Source: Monosporascus cannonballus (taxonomy: Eukaryota > Ascomycota > Sordariomycetes > Xylariales). Taken from it: 64,000 nt of DNA. Location of the stretch: positions 62,001-126,000 of the forward strand of contig QJNS01000165.1 in assembly GCA_004154925.1 (NCBI GenBank), in the 5' to 3' direction. Under the pieces are notes generated by a model. The model was not told where the DNA came from, did no database searches, and worked only from the letters and a program-made list of their open reading frames with translations. A program made the translations under genes and the position numbers. This document shows, in pieces, positions 11,350 through 24,251 of the stretch (its first letter is position 1; each line of letters opens with the position of its first letter).

Positions 11350-13639
11350 AAATATTATAACGCGTTTTACAGCTTTAGCATCTTTAGCAAGGTCATCGTC
11401 TTCCTTATCAATACCTTAAACGGATCCGGATTTACCTAATCGCGTTAATAATGCCTTATGCGAAAATAACCGCATATCGATAATTGGGGATATTATATAC
11501 GGCGTAATAGTTCAGAACATATAGGGGATTTTATGTTCTACAGGCGAGGCTGAATTATTATTACCTAAATAATATAATTTACGGCTTTTTTCGCCGTACC
11601 AGAAAGAATAAAGCTTACGTCGAAAAAGCATATCGTGCCCTAATGCGGCCGCCTATAAAAGGGTTAAAAGTAAGGTTAAACCAGCCGAAGGTAAGCTGGA
11701 TTTAATACGAAAAAAGAAGGTAGTTTGCCGTCCTTCGTATAGTTCTTATAACGCTTTTTTCGGTAATAATAATGATGGCGATAACCAAGGTAACCCTTAA
11801 AACGATTCGGATAACGAAAAAGATTATTAGCTTTTTGTTAAAGGCAGCGAAAAAAAAACAAGATAAGGAAGATGATAACGGCGTTCGGCCTACCTTTCGC
11901 AAACGTAACAAAATCGACTTTCCTACCTACGCGATTCTTAACAGTACATACGTATAGCGTCCTTATTTACGTGGTTCTATTTCCTAAACGCAAAAGTTCC
12001 AGATACCAGCCCGTAACCAAAGGCGCCCCCGCTGGCAAATTATTCCCAGCCTACCGTCGTCATACATTTCATATAATAACTAAGGGTTTACGGAACCCGC
12101 CTTTACGAAATTCGAAAAATAGTTACTTAAAAATGCGTATTTTAAACGCGTAATAAAGAATGGGGTAACGATTTTTTAGTTATAGTTTAATTAGGATTTT
12201 GTACGAAAAACAGACATGAAATTCGAAATCGACGAAATCCACTTACAAACCGTAATTCGGCAAAGTATATACCGGTAACGAAAATTGCCTTCATAGCAAA
12301 GGAAAATAACTTTCTCATTAAACTAAAAAAATAAAAGTTATTTTAGCAGAAAACCTATAAGCAGTTTACGGAAAAATTTCCTAGGCGGAATAAAGGGACC
12401 TTATAAGTACGATATTATACGAAGCTAAAAAGGCGTATTAGCAAAGTCGGCAGTCCATAGGATAAGCTAAGCCGGCTTAAGTAAAGTTAAACATAATAAG
12501 TAAATAGCTTATCTAAGGAAAGGATAAAACGATATTTGTTTTAAAAGGTTTAAGGTCGGTCGTATTACTTGTTTATATATGTATTATAAATAAGGTTTTT
12601 ACCAAATAAATTATGCCCCCCTTTATATTTTCCTAACCACGTAATTTAATTTAAGCCGGATAATATTTTTAATAGTTTTTTCGGTATTATAACGTCTTAA
12701 TGCAAAGCATGGAACTAGAAAAAGGCTGGGCCATAAAGAACCATAATACGATTTGTTCGAAATCCTCCGTTCACGCTTTTAAGCTAATTATCTAGCTTTA
12801 TTAAAGCCCTATTTATGTTTTATTCCGTTAACCAACCAATCCATATATGCCCAAAGCAATTACCATTAAAAAGAGCCATTATTATGTATTCGTCCTCTCT
12901 CGCCTTATGCCGTATCCTGTCGTTTAAATACCCTCTAAAGGTTTTGCTAAAGCTGCAAACGTAAAATTACTAACCATAATTCCCTTCGGCTTTAATTAGG
13001 AGATACCGTTAAATAAGTCCGCAGGAATTACCATAGCGTTATCTGCAGCCCTGCTGGACTCTAGCCCCTGTAAGTGTTCGCTCCTTCGTCGTGGCATAGG
13101 AGCAGCCTGAGGCGGTAGGTCTGGGTCATTTATTCCAGGTAACGGCAGTTAAGCTTTAGACGGTAAGTTTTCAAACGCGTTCAGCCACCGTCGAGGGCTG
13201 GTCCCCTTTTTTGTAGGAATCTTAAATACCTTGGACACATAAATTAACATAGACAACCTTACTCAAGATACCAGGTTATAAGCCGAATTATATTTGCCGG
13301 ACTTACAGTAACGATCGAAACCGGTTTCCTTCCGATTTCCATATTTAAATTCTTTTTGCATGGACGATTTTAAATCTTAATATAAACATAGTGCCCAAAC
13401 TTATATTACGTACTTAAACATATCCCTTACTGCTGTTTAATCTGACGTTTTTTACGCGCACGGTTTTCAGCATAATATTTCAGGCACTTACTTGATTTGG
13501 GAGCTGATTTTAAATCAAGGTATATTTAGCGTGGATCGCCAAATACCATACGTCCATAATCTTGTTCCTTTTAAAGGGGTGGTAATTTGCAGGGTTTATA
13601 AATTGGTTCCTCTTATATCCAGGTTCCGGGTCCACGATT
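11350..13639. other. Eroded sequence without a recognisable gene
   Basis: Moderately RIP-affected DNA with several short open frames on both strands (for example 11702-11911 minus, 11872-12153 plus, 13492-13686 plus), none with a motif I recognise and several overlapping each other. The 13.0-13.2 kb part is closer to balanced composition. Part of the right end could be the C-terminal end of the minus-strand ankyrin relic that follows, but that cannot be shown by reading. Confidence 0.4.
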
Positions 13640-13990
13640 CCAAGTTGCCCGGAGCCCAGATGCTCCAGCAGTTTTTAATCGCTTAACGATTTCTAAATGG
13701 CTTCCTTTAAAAGCTGCCTGGAAGGCTGTTTGGCCTTTATCTTTAGCAGGCTTGGCATTAACGTCGGCTCCTGCGGCAAGTAATTGTTTGACGATTTCTA
13801 AATGGCCTTTTTTAAAAGCTACCTGAAGGGCCGTTCGACCTTCGTACCTAGCAGGCTTGGCATTTATATTGGCTTCTGCGGCGAGTAGTCGTTCGACGAC
13901 CTCAACATAGCCATTTTCGGATGCTGCCTAAAGTCATTTGTTAACATTATCCGTTAAAGTTTGCCTTTTGAAAAGAATATTTAATAATTT
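13640..13990 (-). pseudogene. Ankyrin-repeat remnant
   Basis: On the minus strand a continuous frame (about 13930 down to 13640) shows roughly three ankyrin repeats: AASENGYVEVVERLLAAEA, then TALQVAFKKGHLEIVKQLLA, then TAFQAAFKGSHLEIVKRLKT, each followed by the usual A-x-(I/V)-N-A hairpin. Upstream (about 13990-13935) the frame reads SAAESDLKLLNILF before stops, like the lead-in to an ankyrin array. Ankyrin repeats mediate protein binding; in fungi they often form the C-terminal half of NLR-like NACHT proteins. A NACHT-like motif on the same strand lies about 1.3 kb upstream (15.2-15.5 kb). Stops and erosion on both sides make this a dead fragment; its full extent is unknown. Confidence 0.68.
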
Positions 13991-13994
13991 AAGG

Positions 13995-15219
13995 TCGCTT
14001 TCTGCTGCCGATTGCGTTATTATCTAACTTTTTTCCAATTCGGATAACCGTTAAGGCGTATTAAAGCGTAATGGCGTGCTTTATAGCTTTAATACAGGAT
14101 TTTTGCCCGATTCGCGTTAAAGTTATAATTTAATCAATATTTTTGCGTTAAAATATAATTATTAGTAATAACGTGCTGTTATAAATTCTAAGTAATCGAT
14201 TTTCCGTTTTAAAACTTAGTTATATACGAGATTTAATGTTTTTTTATATACTTAAAAAAAGGGTAGTTAAGTTAAAATTTGTTTAAGGTTTTATTAATAT
14301 TAGTTTCTATAGCTGGTTAAAGTTTTAATAATATTAATTTTAAGGTTATTATAATAATAATTTAAATTAAAACTTATAAAACGAAATGTAAATTATATTA
14401 TTTTTTATAACGGCTTAAAGTAATTTGCATTATTTTTATAAGTATAAAAGAATAAATCGATTATAGTTATTAAATTAAGGTAATTTTAAATTTGTTAAAA
14501 TGTAGATATATAATATATATTTTTTTAATTTAATAATTTACGCCTTTTAAGTTAACGTAAAAGTTAGCGAATTAAAGTTTTAAATATTTTTTAATGATAA
14601 AATCGTAAATAATTTTATACATAAATTAAACCGTTTGGCGTTTTTTATTAATTTATAAAAAATTTTTATATTACGCAATAATCCGCTTTATACCGTTAAT
14701 AAGGTTTTTTAATTTTGCATATAATTAATTAATATTTGCGGATATAGTTTTGCGAAGTTCGTCGAACGTTAAGTTCCGTTTAGTTACGGCCATTTACGTA
14801 AAAATCTTTTAGGCGATTATGGCGTTTTTCCGAGAGATTATCTGCGGTAAGGTTTGATTAAAAGTTTTTTCCAAGTTTTCAAAAAAATTTCCGAAATATT
14901 TTCGGATGTTATCGTTATAACGTTAGGTGTAAAGTTTATTTATTAAATAATTAACTTAAAAAAACTTTTTAAGTATTAACAAAATATTAAAAAAAATTTA
15001 TAACAAAAACTTATATTCCGTTAACATACTAAATTAATACGTATCGTATTTTTTCGAAAAAAGTTAAATTTCCGATTACGAGGTTTTTATTTTATAATTA
15101 TTTTTAAAAAGCTTTTTTAACGAATAAATTAATATCAGAACTAGCTTTAGCAGACATTATTAATATATATTTTATAAGTAAAATTTTTTTTAAAGTTTTA
15201 TAAATAAATTTTTACGGTA
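13995..15219. other. RIP-eroded spacer between ankyrin and NACHT-like remnants
   Basis: Strongly AT-rich. A short minus-strand frame starting with ATG near 14790 (MAVTKRNLTFDELRKT) is readable but has no family I can name. If the two flanking motifs belong to one former gene, this is its eroded middle. Confidence 0.35.
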
Positions 15220-15500
15220 AACTAAAAAAATTCTTAAGCTCGACGTAATGATATTAAGCTTCGATAATGCGTTAAAAAAAGTGCGTTATTTTGCGAATTT
15301 ATATTTGTTCAGACCGTCGATAAAGATATAAAACGAATTCGATAGCGCAATTCTTTATCGAAAAAGGGCGAGCAAATCGTCGAGACTAAAACATAACTTC
15401 CGATCTAATTTTCTAAAAGCGGCTTTTATTTCGTTAAAAAATATTACTGGGTTTAACGATTATCGGATTATCGATCGAAATATCGTTTCCGTCTTAAGTA
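15220..15500 (-). pseudogene. NACHT-like NTPase remnant (probable dead NLR gene)
   Basis: Minus-strand reading at about 15345-15290 gives FYIFIDGLNKYKF, which resembles the Walker B region of fungal NACHT domains (hydrophobic run, then D-G-L-D-E-Y). Just upstream in another frame is a helical stretch ending SLDDLLALF (about 15395-15365). NACHT NTPases act in fungal nonself recognition and programmed cell death. No P-loop (GxxxxGKS) could be read upstream, and frames shift repeatedly, so the assignment rests on one motif plus the ankyrin repeats on the same strand. It could be a chance resemblance. Confidence 0.42.
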
Positions 15501-15560
15501 ATTACGGGTTATTATAACGAAAAAAAAAGGTAATATATTTATGTACTTTACATTTATTGG

Positions 15561-17630
15561 CGAAAATATATTTAATTACATTCGTATTATAAAATAAATA
15601 TTAAAAAAAACAAATATTGTTTTTAAAGTTTTGTAAATTATTTACTTACATAAAAATTATTTTACTTAATCTAATTACCGAAACGTTAACGATATTAATT
15701 TAACGATATTAGAAAATTTACTTTTATCGGAATATTAAAACAAAAATAAGGCAGTCGTATTATTTTACTAATTGAACTTAAACGTAAAAAATATCCATTT
15801 TATTATATTATAATGCCGTTTTTTACGAGTTTCCTTAAACGGATTAAGATAATTATAAAAAGATAACTTTTTAAAAAATAATTATTTTTGTTTTTTTAAA
15901 AACAATAAATATAAAGATATATTGGAACCAATAACATTTATTAAAATGACGTAAATCTTTCTATAATTGCAACTTTTTAATTTCGTTTTTAATTACCGAT
16001 ATAAAGCTTTTTAACTTTCGCCGATGTTTAAATGTTGCTTTTTTTCTTTTATTTTAAAGCTTTTGGTCCTAGTAATCGGCTTACGCCTTAACAAAGATTA
16101 ACTTTTCCCTTACCTTATCACCGCGCTTTTAAATGTTATTTATATCAGGTTAAAACTTTTAATTAAAAAATTATAAGAAAACGTTTATTAATTACTTTTG
16201 CTTTTTAATAAAATTAGCCGGAATACGTTTTAAAATAATAAAAGTTAAAATAATAAATAAAGTTATTAAATTATTTTTATTATATATTTATAACAGCGGA
16301 TTATTAATTTATGAAAATGGTAAATAACCTTTTGGAATTTAGTAAAAATTAGATATAAGGCCTGATATTCGGCAAATTACAGATAATATCTGTTAAATCC
16401 TATAAATAGATAAAAAAACGGTTTAAAGTAAAACGTAAAATTAATAATAATTTTATCCCAGTTAACTAATTATATTACGTACGTACCGATTTCTATACTT
16501 ACGAGCATAGTAAACTTAAAGCTTCCCCAGATTAGAACGGTAATTTCTAAGCAGGACGAAACGAACGTATCGATTATGGTAGAAAATTCCCGGACAAACT
16601 AAAGGACTGAATATAGCCGGCTAGCGATGTTCCGGCCTTTCCTATACCGACTGGAGTAATCCAGCTTAGCCGTAAAAACGATGACGGCATTTATATCGGA
16701 AATAATATTAAGGCTTTAAAACGTTATGCGTTAATCGTTCGTAAATATGCTTTAGAACTTTTAAATCGCATCTTTAAGGATTTTTTCAAGGCTTATTAGC
16801 AATCGAAAAAATAAAAACGTTTAAACTAAAGCCATAACATATGTCGACATATTATATAACGCCGGAACAATTTAAAATCTCCTAAGTACGGGGTAAAATA
16901 AGTTAAATATTAGTTTCTGCCACTTATGCAAAGGTACAAAATTACAGCCTTAACGTGGCGTTAAGCTGGGGCAGCTGTTAAGCCTTGCGAAATTCTGCCC
17001 TTAATAAGGGAAAATTAAGCGATTTAAATTATATTATGTACGCTAGTCGACGAAAACCGATAGTACGAATAAACCACGAACTATACCCAATTACTTTAAC
17101 TATGTTAGTATTTACCATTAACATTGCGAGGATTATATTCCTGGTCTGGTCATATTAAAAGGGAGCTAGCTTTTGACGATCCGGGTTACCTCGTTAATGC
17201 AGCCGAATATATCCTTAGTTTAAATCGGGTGCCTCGATCGTATAAATACTTAATATCTCAGGCCTAAACCCCGTATATATTAGATGGTCAAATTGGACGT
17301 TAATAAAGATATGTTCAAGTACACAAATATACTCTTAGATACTATAACCGGTACCGATATTCAAATCGTCCGTACGGAAAGCATTTAAATATGGGAAATC
17401 GGGAAGAAACCGATTTCGATCGCTACTATAACATAAATAAATTTATACTTAAAGTAATACAAATGGCATATACGGACGGTCGGTTTTCAATTAAGTGAAT
17501 AAAAAAATAAAATACCAAATACAGATGTTATAAAAGGAACAGAAAAAGGAAAAAGGGCTTTCCTTACGTTCCAGAGCAAAACGGCTCGATATCCGGGCCA
17601 GCTTTTGGACTCCGAATATGCCAGTACATG
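15561..17630. other. Gene-free eroded sequence
   Basis: 15.56-16.45 kb is very AT-rich. 16.45-17.6 kb is more balanced and has islands such as 16500-16700 and 16930-17250, but no frame longer than about 60 codons and no motif I recognise on either strand. The frame at 17491-17676 (minus) overlaps the minisatellite and has no family resemblance. Confidence 0.4.
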
Positions 17631-17695
17631 CTTTGGGATAGTACATTATATCCCAGTCTGGAACTTGGGATAGCACATGATATCATAGCCCGGAG
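17631..17695. repeat. 34-bp minisatellite, left part (about 2 units)
   Basis: Units of about 34 bp with core GGGATAGTACATNATATCCC, which has dyad symmetry (GGGATA...TATCCC). The array continues at 24669 after Gypsy-2. The last five bases, CGGAG (17691-17695), are the Gypsy-2 target duplication. Confidence 0.75.
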
Positions 17696-18112
17696 TGTTA
17701 TGACCTAACGGTCTTGGCCCTTCTTGAGACGGTCGGAACCATCAAGAGGATAAGTTCCGACCCAGGCCAAGAGGTCACGTGACGGGCTCAAAGGGCTCAA
17801 CGGGTCTTATTGGCTCAATGGCCTTGAGCCGGGTGAGCCCTCAGAAGGGCTCAAAGGAGCTCAAGGGGTCTTGACTAACAAAACGGCGTTAAGCCAGGGG
17901 AAACACCTTAAGCCAAAGCAAGGATATATACGTTCGTTATTCCATAGTTTAGATAATTTCAGCTTGCAATAACAATTCGTTACCCAAAACGCCTTTGGTA
18001 TTACGAAACGTAATACGTTACTATATTTATTATTCAGAATCTTACGATATTCCTGTTAATATAAACCCGTCAACTTAGGTTTAATAATTGGTTAATTAAC
18101 TTAGTTGTTATA
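17696..18112 (+). repeat. Gypsy-2 5' LTR
   Basis: 417 bp, TGTTATGACC at the left end; the right end TTGTTATA corresponds to CCGTCACA in the 3' LTR. The U3 part contains an intact TCACGTGA E-box-like palindrome near 17775 and many GGCTCAA/TTGAGCC heptamers (about 17785-17880). A TATATA box lies at about 17925. I could not identify a tRNA primer-binding site right after the LTR. Confidence 0.88.
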
Positions 18113-18168
18113 CGTTGCAAATTTTTATTTAATAATACCGTTAAACTTTGAGCAATATTACCAACGTT

Positions 18169-19216
18169 ATGTTTATTAATAAGCAACCCGAATAGCCCAC
18201 TTACCAGGTCCCTAAAGACCCTGATACCGGAATGGAATCCGAAAAAGAAAAGAAACAGCCTCGCCTTTCCCGGAAGGAGGTCTTTCGACGTCTAGATACC
18301 ATAAATAAACGTATTATCCAGTTTGAATAAGATAAAAATAACCTTATTACGTTTTTCCAGGCCGCCTATACAAAGCTTAAAGAAAAAAAAAGCTTTTAAA
18401 ACTGGAAAGCTTTTTCGGTCGAGCTAGGTTATTTAGCTAAATTCTATTAAAAAACCAGGAAAAATCCTTAAACCCCCTAAGCCAGAACTTTTTGATGGAA
18501 CTTTAATTAAATTATAACTGTTCTTAACCTAATGCCGAGTATATTTTGGGTATTTCCCTATTCGATTTGCTATACCCATTATGCGAATCGAATTTGCAGT
18601 CGGATAACTTACTGGAAACGCAATTATTTGGTTTGAGCCCGTTATGAAAAAATATGTTACTTTGCCAATAAAGAAACAAAACCCAAAAGTGGTGCAAATA
18701 TATAACGATTACGAATAATTCGAACGGATATTAACGAAAGCGTTCGGAATGGTAAACGAAAAGACAAAAGCTAAGATGCAGATTTAATAGTTACGACAAA
18801 AAGGACCAGTATCTAGTTACAGTAGTACACTTATTCAGCTGGCATTTAAGCTAAATTAAGAATAAGAAGCACTGATGGCCAAGTTTTTCGACGGCCTAAA
18901 AAAGGAAGTACAGGAAAAGTTTTTTAAGCTTAACCGGCCTGATTATTTATCGGATTATATCGCCATGGTAGTTAAGATTAATAACCGGCAATATACCTGG
19001 CGTACCAAAAAAACCAAAGGAAAAAACGATAACAAACCCCGATATACGGCTAATACTAGCGCTTCTCGGCGTAACAACATTTCCCATGGTACCGAACCAG
19101 GCCTTATGGAGCTAGGAGTTACCTATAAAAAAAACTGGAGCCAGATCAAATGTTATAATTGCGGAAAGAAAGGACATAAAGCATACAGATATTTTTTATC
19201 TAAAAAATCCCGCTAG
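18169..19216 (+). pseudogene. Gypsy-2 gag remnant (capsid and zinc knuckle)
   Basis: Gag would form the retrotransposon particle and bind its RNA. The frame from ATG 18169 (MFINKQPE) runs to TAG at 19214-19216, about 349 codons, with stops that look like RIP of CAA, CAG and TGG. An open run of 113 codons (18875-19216) covers the C-terminal half. It ends in a knuckle, C-Y-N-C-G-K-K-G-H-K-A-Y-R-Y, where the last cysteine of CX2CX4HX4C has become tyrosine. The middle has the hydrophobic capsid-type stretch common to Retrotrans_gag domains. The alternative of a separate host gene is excluded by its position between the LTR and pol. Confidence 0.82.
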
Positions 19217-19229
19217 GGTAATTAGAAAC

Positions 19230-22200
19230 CAATATCCGAAGGATAATTTAAAAAGAATTAAAAAAACGAAAGCAAACCTATTAACATAATTTAACCTAAG
19301 TACATACCCGGACCTTTATAGCAAGAAATCTAATAAGGGATAAGGAAAGCCAAAGGACTGGTTTAACAAATAATTAAAAAAACAGCAAGATATTTTTAAA
19401 GAATAGCTAAAGAAGTATTAGAGTTGGACGGAAAAGGTTTGTTCTGGGATTCCTAATCGATATGGCAAAATGCATATTGTCTATTGCCGACGACAAAACT
19501 ACCTTAATTACGAAGAATAAAAACGATATATTTACAGCAGAATTACCCGGATATATTACGAGGGATTTAACTTCCCAAATCGTACGGAAGATAATAAGAA
19601 CAATAAATAATGGTATCGATACTTTCGATCGGTAGCCCCGGAGGACGATTTCCTCCAGCTGGCAGCGGTAAAAAGTTGGCCCAAAGGGAAATGGTATCCG
19701 TAGGAAAACCCCTTTTGTTATTATAAGTGGTATAACCACCAAACGGAAAAGGAATTAATCCAGCATACCGTGAAAAAGCACTGCCAGAAGGCTATTACGG
19801 ATTTTTATTTTTAACTGGTATTTATTACGGATCCTAATAAGCGATAAACATTAAAGGAAAAAATTTAACGTTTTATTCGGGATTTCCAGTAGGAAGGAAA
19901 TAAAGCCCAGTAAGAAACTATACGCCATATTAAGGAATAGTTTATTTAATAAGGAAAAGAATTATAGTAAAACTAGGAATAACTGATATAGCTCGAAGGA
20001 ATAATACGACAACAAAAACGACAAATATAGCAGCTCGACGCGCTGTACAAAGAAATACGAATAAGGTTCGACAAATTCGAACAAAAGTTAAAAAAAGAAA
20101 GTTACCTATAAAAAAGCCGCAAGATAACGAAATCTAGAGGAATTAAAAGGAATTCTTAAAAAGGGCTTTAAACGCGACGATAAGAGCCGTTAATAACTTT
20201 ATCATTTTGGATATACGAATCGGAACGTACTGGTATACCGTAATAATAAACTGCGGAACTGTATACGGAAATTATATCGCACCGGATGTAATTAATGTAC
20301 TTAAATTATTATGGAGATATAAGTTAAAACCTTATATAACGACGAACGCCGAAAGTCAGGATTTCGCTTACGATAACGGAAAGATTTTGCGTAAAATTAA
20401 TTATTTTAAGATTTTTGTTTAAGAACGATATTAAACGGTTAATTTTAATATCGTTTTACTTGGAAATTACGACATAATCTTAGGATTACCATAAATACGT
20501 TAGTACGGAATTTTAATTAATAAAGGAATTAGCCAGATAAAAATTTTTTCATTTTTTATTAACAAATTAAAAAAAAGACATAAGATCTTAATATTCGATT
20601 AAAAATGGCGACGAATACAGGCATAAAAATACGACAAATACCTTATTACTTAAAAGAATAAAATACAAGAAAAAAAACGGGCATTAAAGAAAAATATAAC
20701 GTATTATTGCTATTATCAAAGCGAAATTAAAGCAATTAAATAACGACCTAAAATAATAGCCCTAAGAATTAAAAAATTTGATTAATGTATTACCATAATA
20801 TTATAAATACGTACGGCTTTTCAAAAAAAACTTAATACGAAGTTACCGGAATATAGCAAATAGGATTATAAGATAATCTTTAAAAAAAGATTTTCGACGA
20901 AGTTTTATCTTATTTACAACTTTAGCGGAGACGAATTACGCACTTTTAAGGAATACTTAAAAAATTGATTATAAAAGGGATAGATTCGACTTTCGAAATT
21001 ATTAACAAAATACCCGATATTTTTTATACCTAAGAAAAATAACAAGTTGTGACTTGTGGTTAATTATCGATAATTAAACGACATTACCGTCAAAAATCGA
21101 ATATTATTACCCTTAATTACGGAAATAAAAGACCGTTTTTATAAAGCCAAATAATTTACAATATTTAACCTTAAAGATGGATATAACCTTATTAAAATTA
21201 AAAAAAATATGAATAAAAAACAGTTTTCAAAACGAAATACGGATTATTTAAGTATTTGGTTATGTTAATGGAATTTATGAATGCACCAGTAACTTTTTAA
21301 CAAATAATTAATTATATATTACGAAAATATTTCGATATTTTCATCGTGTGCTACCTCGACGATATCCTTATCTTTTCGAAAACAGAAGAAGTATACGCAG
21401 GATACGTTTATAAGATCTTTTAAGTTTTATAGGACGTTAAGTTGTTAGTTAATGCAGAAAAAAATTAATTTTATAAGTAGGAAGTGGAATATCTGGGGCA
21501 TATTATTACCCCAGGACATATTAAAATAAATTCTAAGAAAATCGCTGCAATTACAGAATGGCAGACGTTAACGGCAGTTAAGGAGGTACAGGCATTTCTT
21601 GGATTCGTTAATTATTACAGAAAATTTATTCGAAACTTTAGCAGAATAATTATACCTCTAATTAATTTTACCAAAAAAAAAGTTTAGATAGACGCCAGAA
21701 ATAGAAAAGGCGTTTTAGGAAATTAAGGACGCGATTACTAGCAAGCTAATACTGATTATGTACGATTTAAGTTACCCCGTTAAGCTAAAGACCGATATTT
21801 CGGATTACGCGTTAGGAATAATAATCGGATAGTAAGATAATTAAGGTAAATTATACCTTATTGCATTTTTCTTATACAAGTTAAAAAAAGCCGAGCTTAA
21901 TTACGGCATTCCAAATAAGGAATTTATGGCCATTGTTATAACATTTCGAAAATTCAAGTACTTCCTGAAAAAAAGCTTATACCAGGTTAAAGTTTATACG
22001 GATTATCAGAATTTTACCCGATTTACCACGACCAGGGAACTCATAAAACGATAACTTCGTTACGCGAAAAAGTTGGCGAATTTCGATTTCGTCATTATTT
22101 ATAAAAAAGGCTCAGAAAATAGCAACGCAGATGCCTTAAATAAGCGACCAAACCTTAAAAAGAAATTGGTCAAAGTTAATTATATAATTTTTAATACCAC

Positions 22201-23620
22201 ATTAAAAGAATACTTACGTTTACGACAAATTGGAACGATACGGGCTATACCATACGACATATATTAAGAAATCAAAAAATATAACAATAACTTATTAAAA
22301 AATAAAAAATTAAAGAAATTATAGATTCCAAAAAAATACCGAATAAACTTAATATGCCAGATACATAAGCATTAACTGCACGGACATCCAGGGATTTACA
22401 AAACCCTAAAACGATTTTAACGCACATACTTTTTTCTTAAAATGAAAATAATAATTTAGAAAATACGACGGCAATATAACCTTTGCCATAGGGCTAAAGC
22501 GCGACGATATAAGCCATATGGAGAATTATAACCATTACCGGTCTTAAAAAAACCTTAGGATTTAATCATTATGGATTTTATTATTAAATTTTCCTTATTC
22601 GAAAATCCAGCGACAGAAGTACATAACAACAGTATTTTCGTTATTATTAATTAATTTACGAAATTTTCCTATTTTTTACCATATTATAAGGATACGGACG
22701 CCGAGCAAATGGCATATATTTTTTTCAAACATATTTTTAACGTATACGGATTACCTATAAAAATTATTTCAGATAAAGGATTAATATTCGTATCGAAACT
22801 TTGGCAAGGCCTTATGGTATAAATCGGCCTAAACCATAAATTATCCAATGCATTTAAACCCCAAATAGATAAATAAATAAAACGAATAAACCAAACTTTG
22901 GAAATTTATTTACGATATTACATTAATTATAAATAGAATAACTGGGTTAAAAAGCTACCTGTTGCTTAATTGGCCTATAATACTAGTTATTACGAAAATA
23001 TCAAGATAATATTAATTAACGCAAATTTTGGTTTTACTTTAAAAATTTACAAAAAAATACGTAATAATAATCTAATTAACGTTAAAACAATCCTTATATT
23101 AAAATAGTTACAATAATTACAGCAAAAAATAAAAACAGAACTGGAATTCGTACGAAATCAAATAAATAAGTATTATAACGAAAAACGATTAAAAGAACTA
23201 ATTTTCGAAAAAGGAAAAATAATTTACCTCGTTATCAAAAACATTTAAACAAAAAAACCCAGCAAAAAACTCGATTTCAAGTATATTGGTCCATACAAAA
23301 TCATCAAGAAAATCTCAGAAAACAACTGCCAATTAAAACTTCTACCAAAAGTCAAACTTTATCTAATTTTTTACGTTTTTTTATTCGAATCAGTAACAAA
23401 TACAATCAAAATATATACGGCATAAAACGATATAAAAATAAAAAACGAAAAGACATATAAAATGGAAAAAATTTTCGATATAAGGAAACAGGACGGATTT
23501 ACCCAATATTTAATCAAATGGAAAAAGCACCCGGATTCCGAGAACACCTAAAAGCCCGCTAAAAACCTTACTGGCGCCTAACGCCTATTAAAAAGCTTTT
23601 ACTAATAATAACGGGCGCGT
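19230..23620 (+). pseudogene. Gypsy-2 pol remnant with C-terminal chromodomain
   Basis: Polyprotein that would carry out proteolysis, reverse transcription and integration. Readable landmarks: a protease-like stretch at 20207-20422, whose catalytic DTG/DSG-type position reads NCG; RT with intact YLDD at 21352-21363; RNase H joint region from 21484 (MEYLGHIITPGHIKINSKKI, then FLGFVNYYRKFI); further RNase H near 21770-22130; integrase zinc-binding region near 22370-22490 and catalytic region near 22560-22860; and a chromodomain near 23465-23575 (ILDIRK-like start, YLIKWKKHPDSENT, then a stop where TGG is expected). Chromodomains steer such integrases to methylated histone H3. Stops and frame breaks occur throughout. 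Region 19.2-20.2 kb is the poorly conserved gag-pol linker. Confidence 0.82.
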
Positions 23621-24193
23621 CCCAGTTAACGGTTAACCAATCAGTAACCGGAATATCGGGCCAGTCGGCCGCGGCCTGCGTTAACGTGGCAGCTGCGACG
23701 GCAGCCTTTAACTATTCCTGTTCCTTTTCCAGACGCTCGAATTTCTTTATCGTTTTTACACCTTAAACGCCGCGACGAAACATTTCGATACCACGGGTAC
23801 GAAAAAGTTTTTTCTGCTTGCGCAAATGACTCAGGCAATCAAACAGTTCGTTTAAATACTGTTGGACCTTAAGCAGTTCCTTTTCCGCAATACGTTCTTT
23901 TAATTTTAAACGATTTTTTTTGCAACAAATTTTCGGTATTCCAGCTTGGAAGGACTAAACAAGTTATAAGGACCTCCGTGTTCGGTATAATGCGCATATT
24001 TCCCCGAGCTGTAATAAGCTTTATACGCCTTGTTTTCCGTTTTACAACGGGAACAGGAAAAACTTGATAATATGGTAAAACCAAGACGATTAATACGTTT
24101 TGAAAGAATTAAAGCGTTAGCGCGCTTTCGAAAACGACATTTTTCGATACGACCAAACATAATAAATATAAAAAAAAGAAAATTGCTTACCAA
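23600..24193 (-). pseudogene. Antisense ORF at the 3' end of Gypsy-2 (cysteine cluster plus coiled coil)
   Basis: On the strand opposite pol, a coding-like frame runs from ATG 24193 to about 23600, convergent with and slightly overlapping the pol end. N-terminal part (24193-23906): basic stretch FRKRANALILSKRI, then FSCSRCKTENKAYKAYY and YAHYTEHGGPYNLFSPSK. The spacing suggests C-x2-C followed by further cysteines, several now tyrosine by G-to-A. After one frame break it continues as a charged helix: LKERIAEKELLKVQQYLNEL, then HLRKQKKLF (about 23900-23800), ending WPDIPVTDW-like. It resembles a family of cysteine-cluster, coiled-coil proteins that I recall as abundant in fungal TE-rich genomes. 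The product's function is unknown. Confidence is good that this strand once coded, low on role. Confidence 0.6.
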
Positions 24194-24251
24194 AACTAAT
24201 AGACAAATAATTTAATTTTTAGGGACAAAGATCCTGGAAAGGGGAAAATCG

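Noticed and set aside
17491..17676. Minus-strand frame across the minisatellite
   Set aside because: Covers tandem repeat units; no family resemblance.
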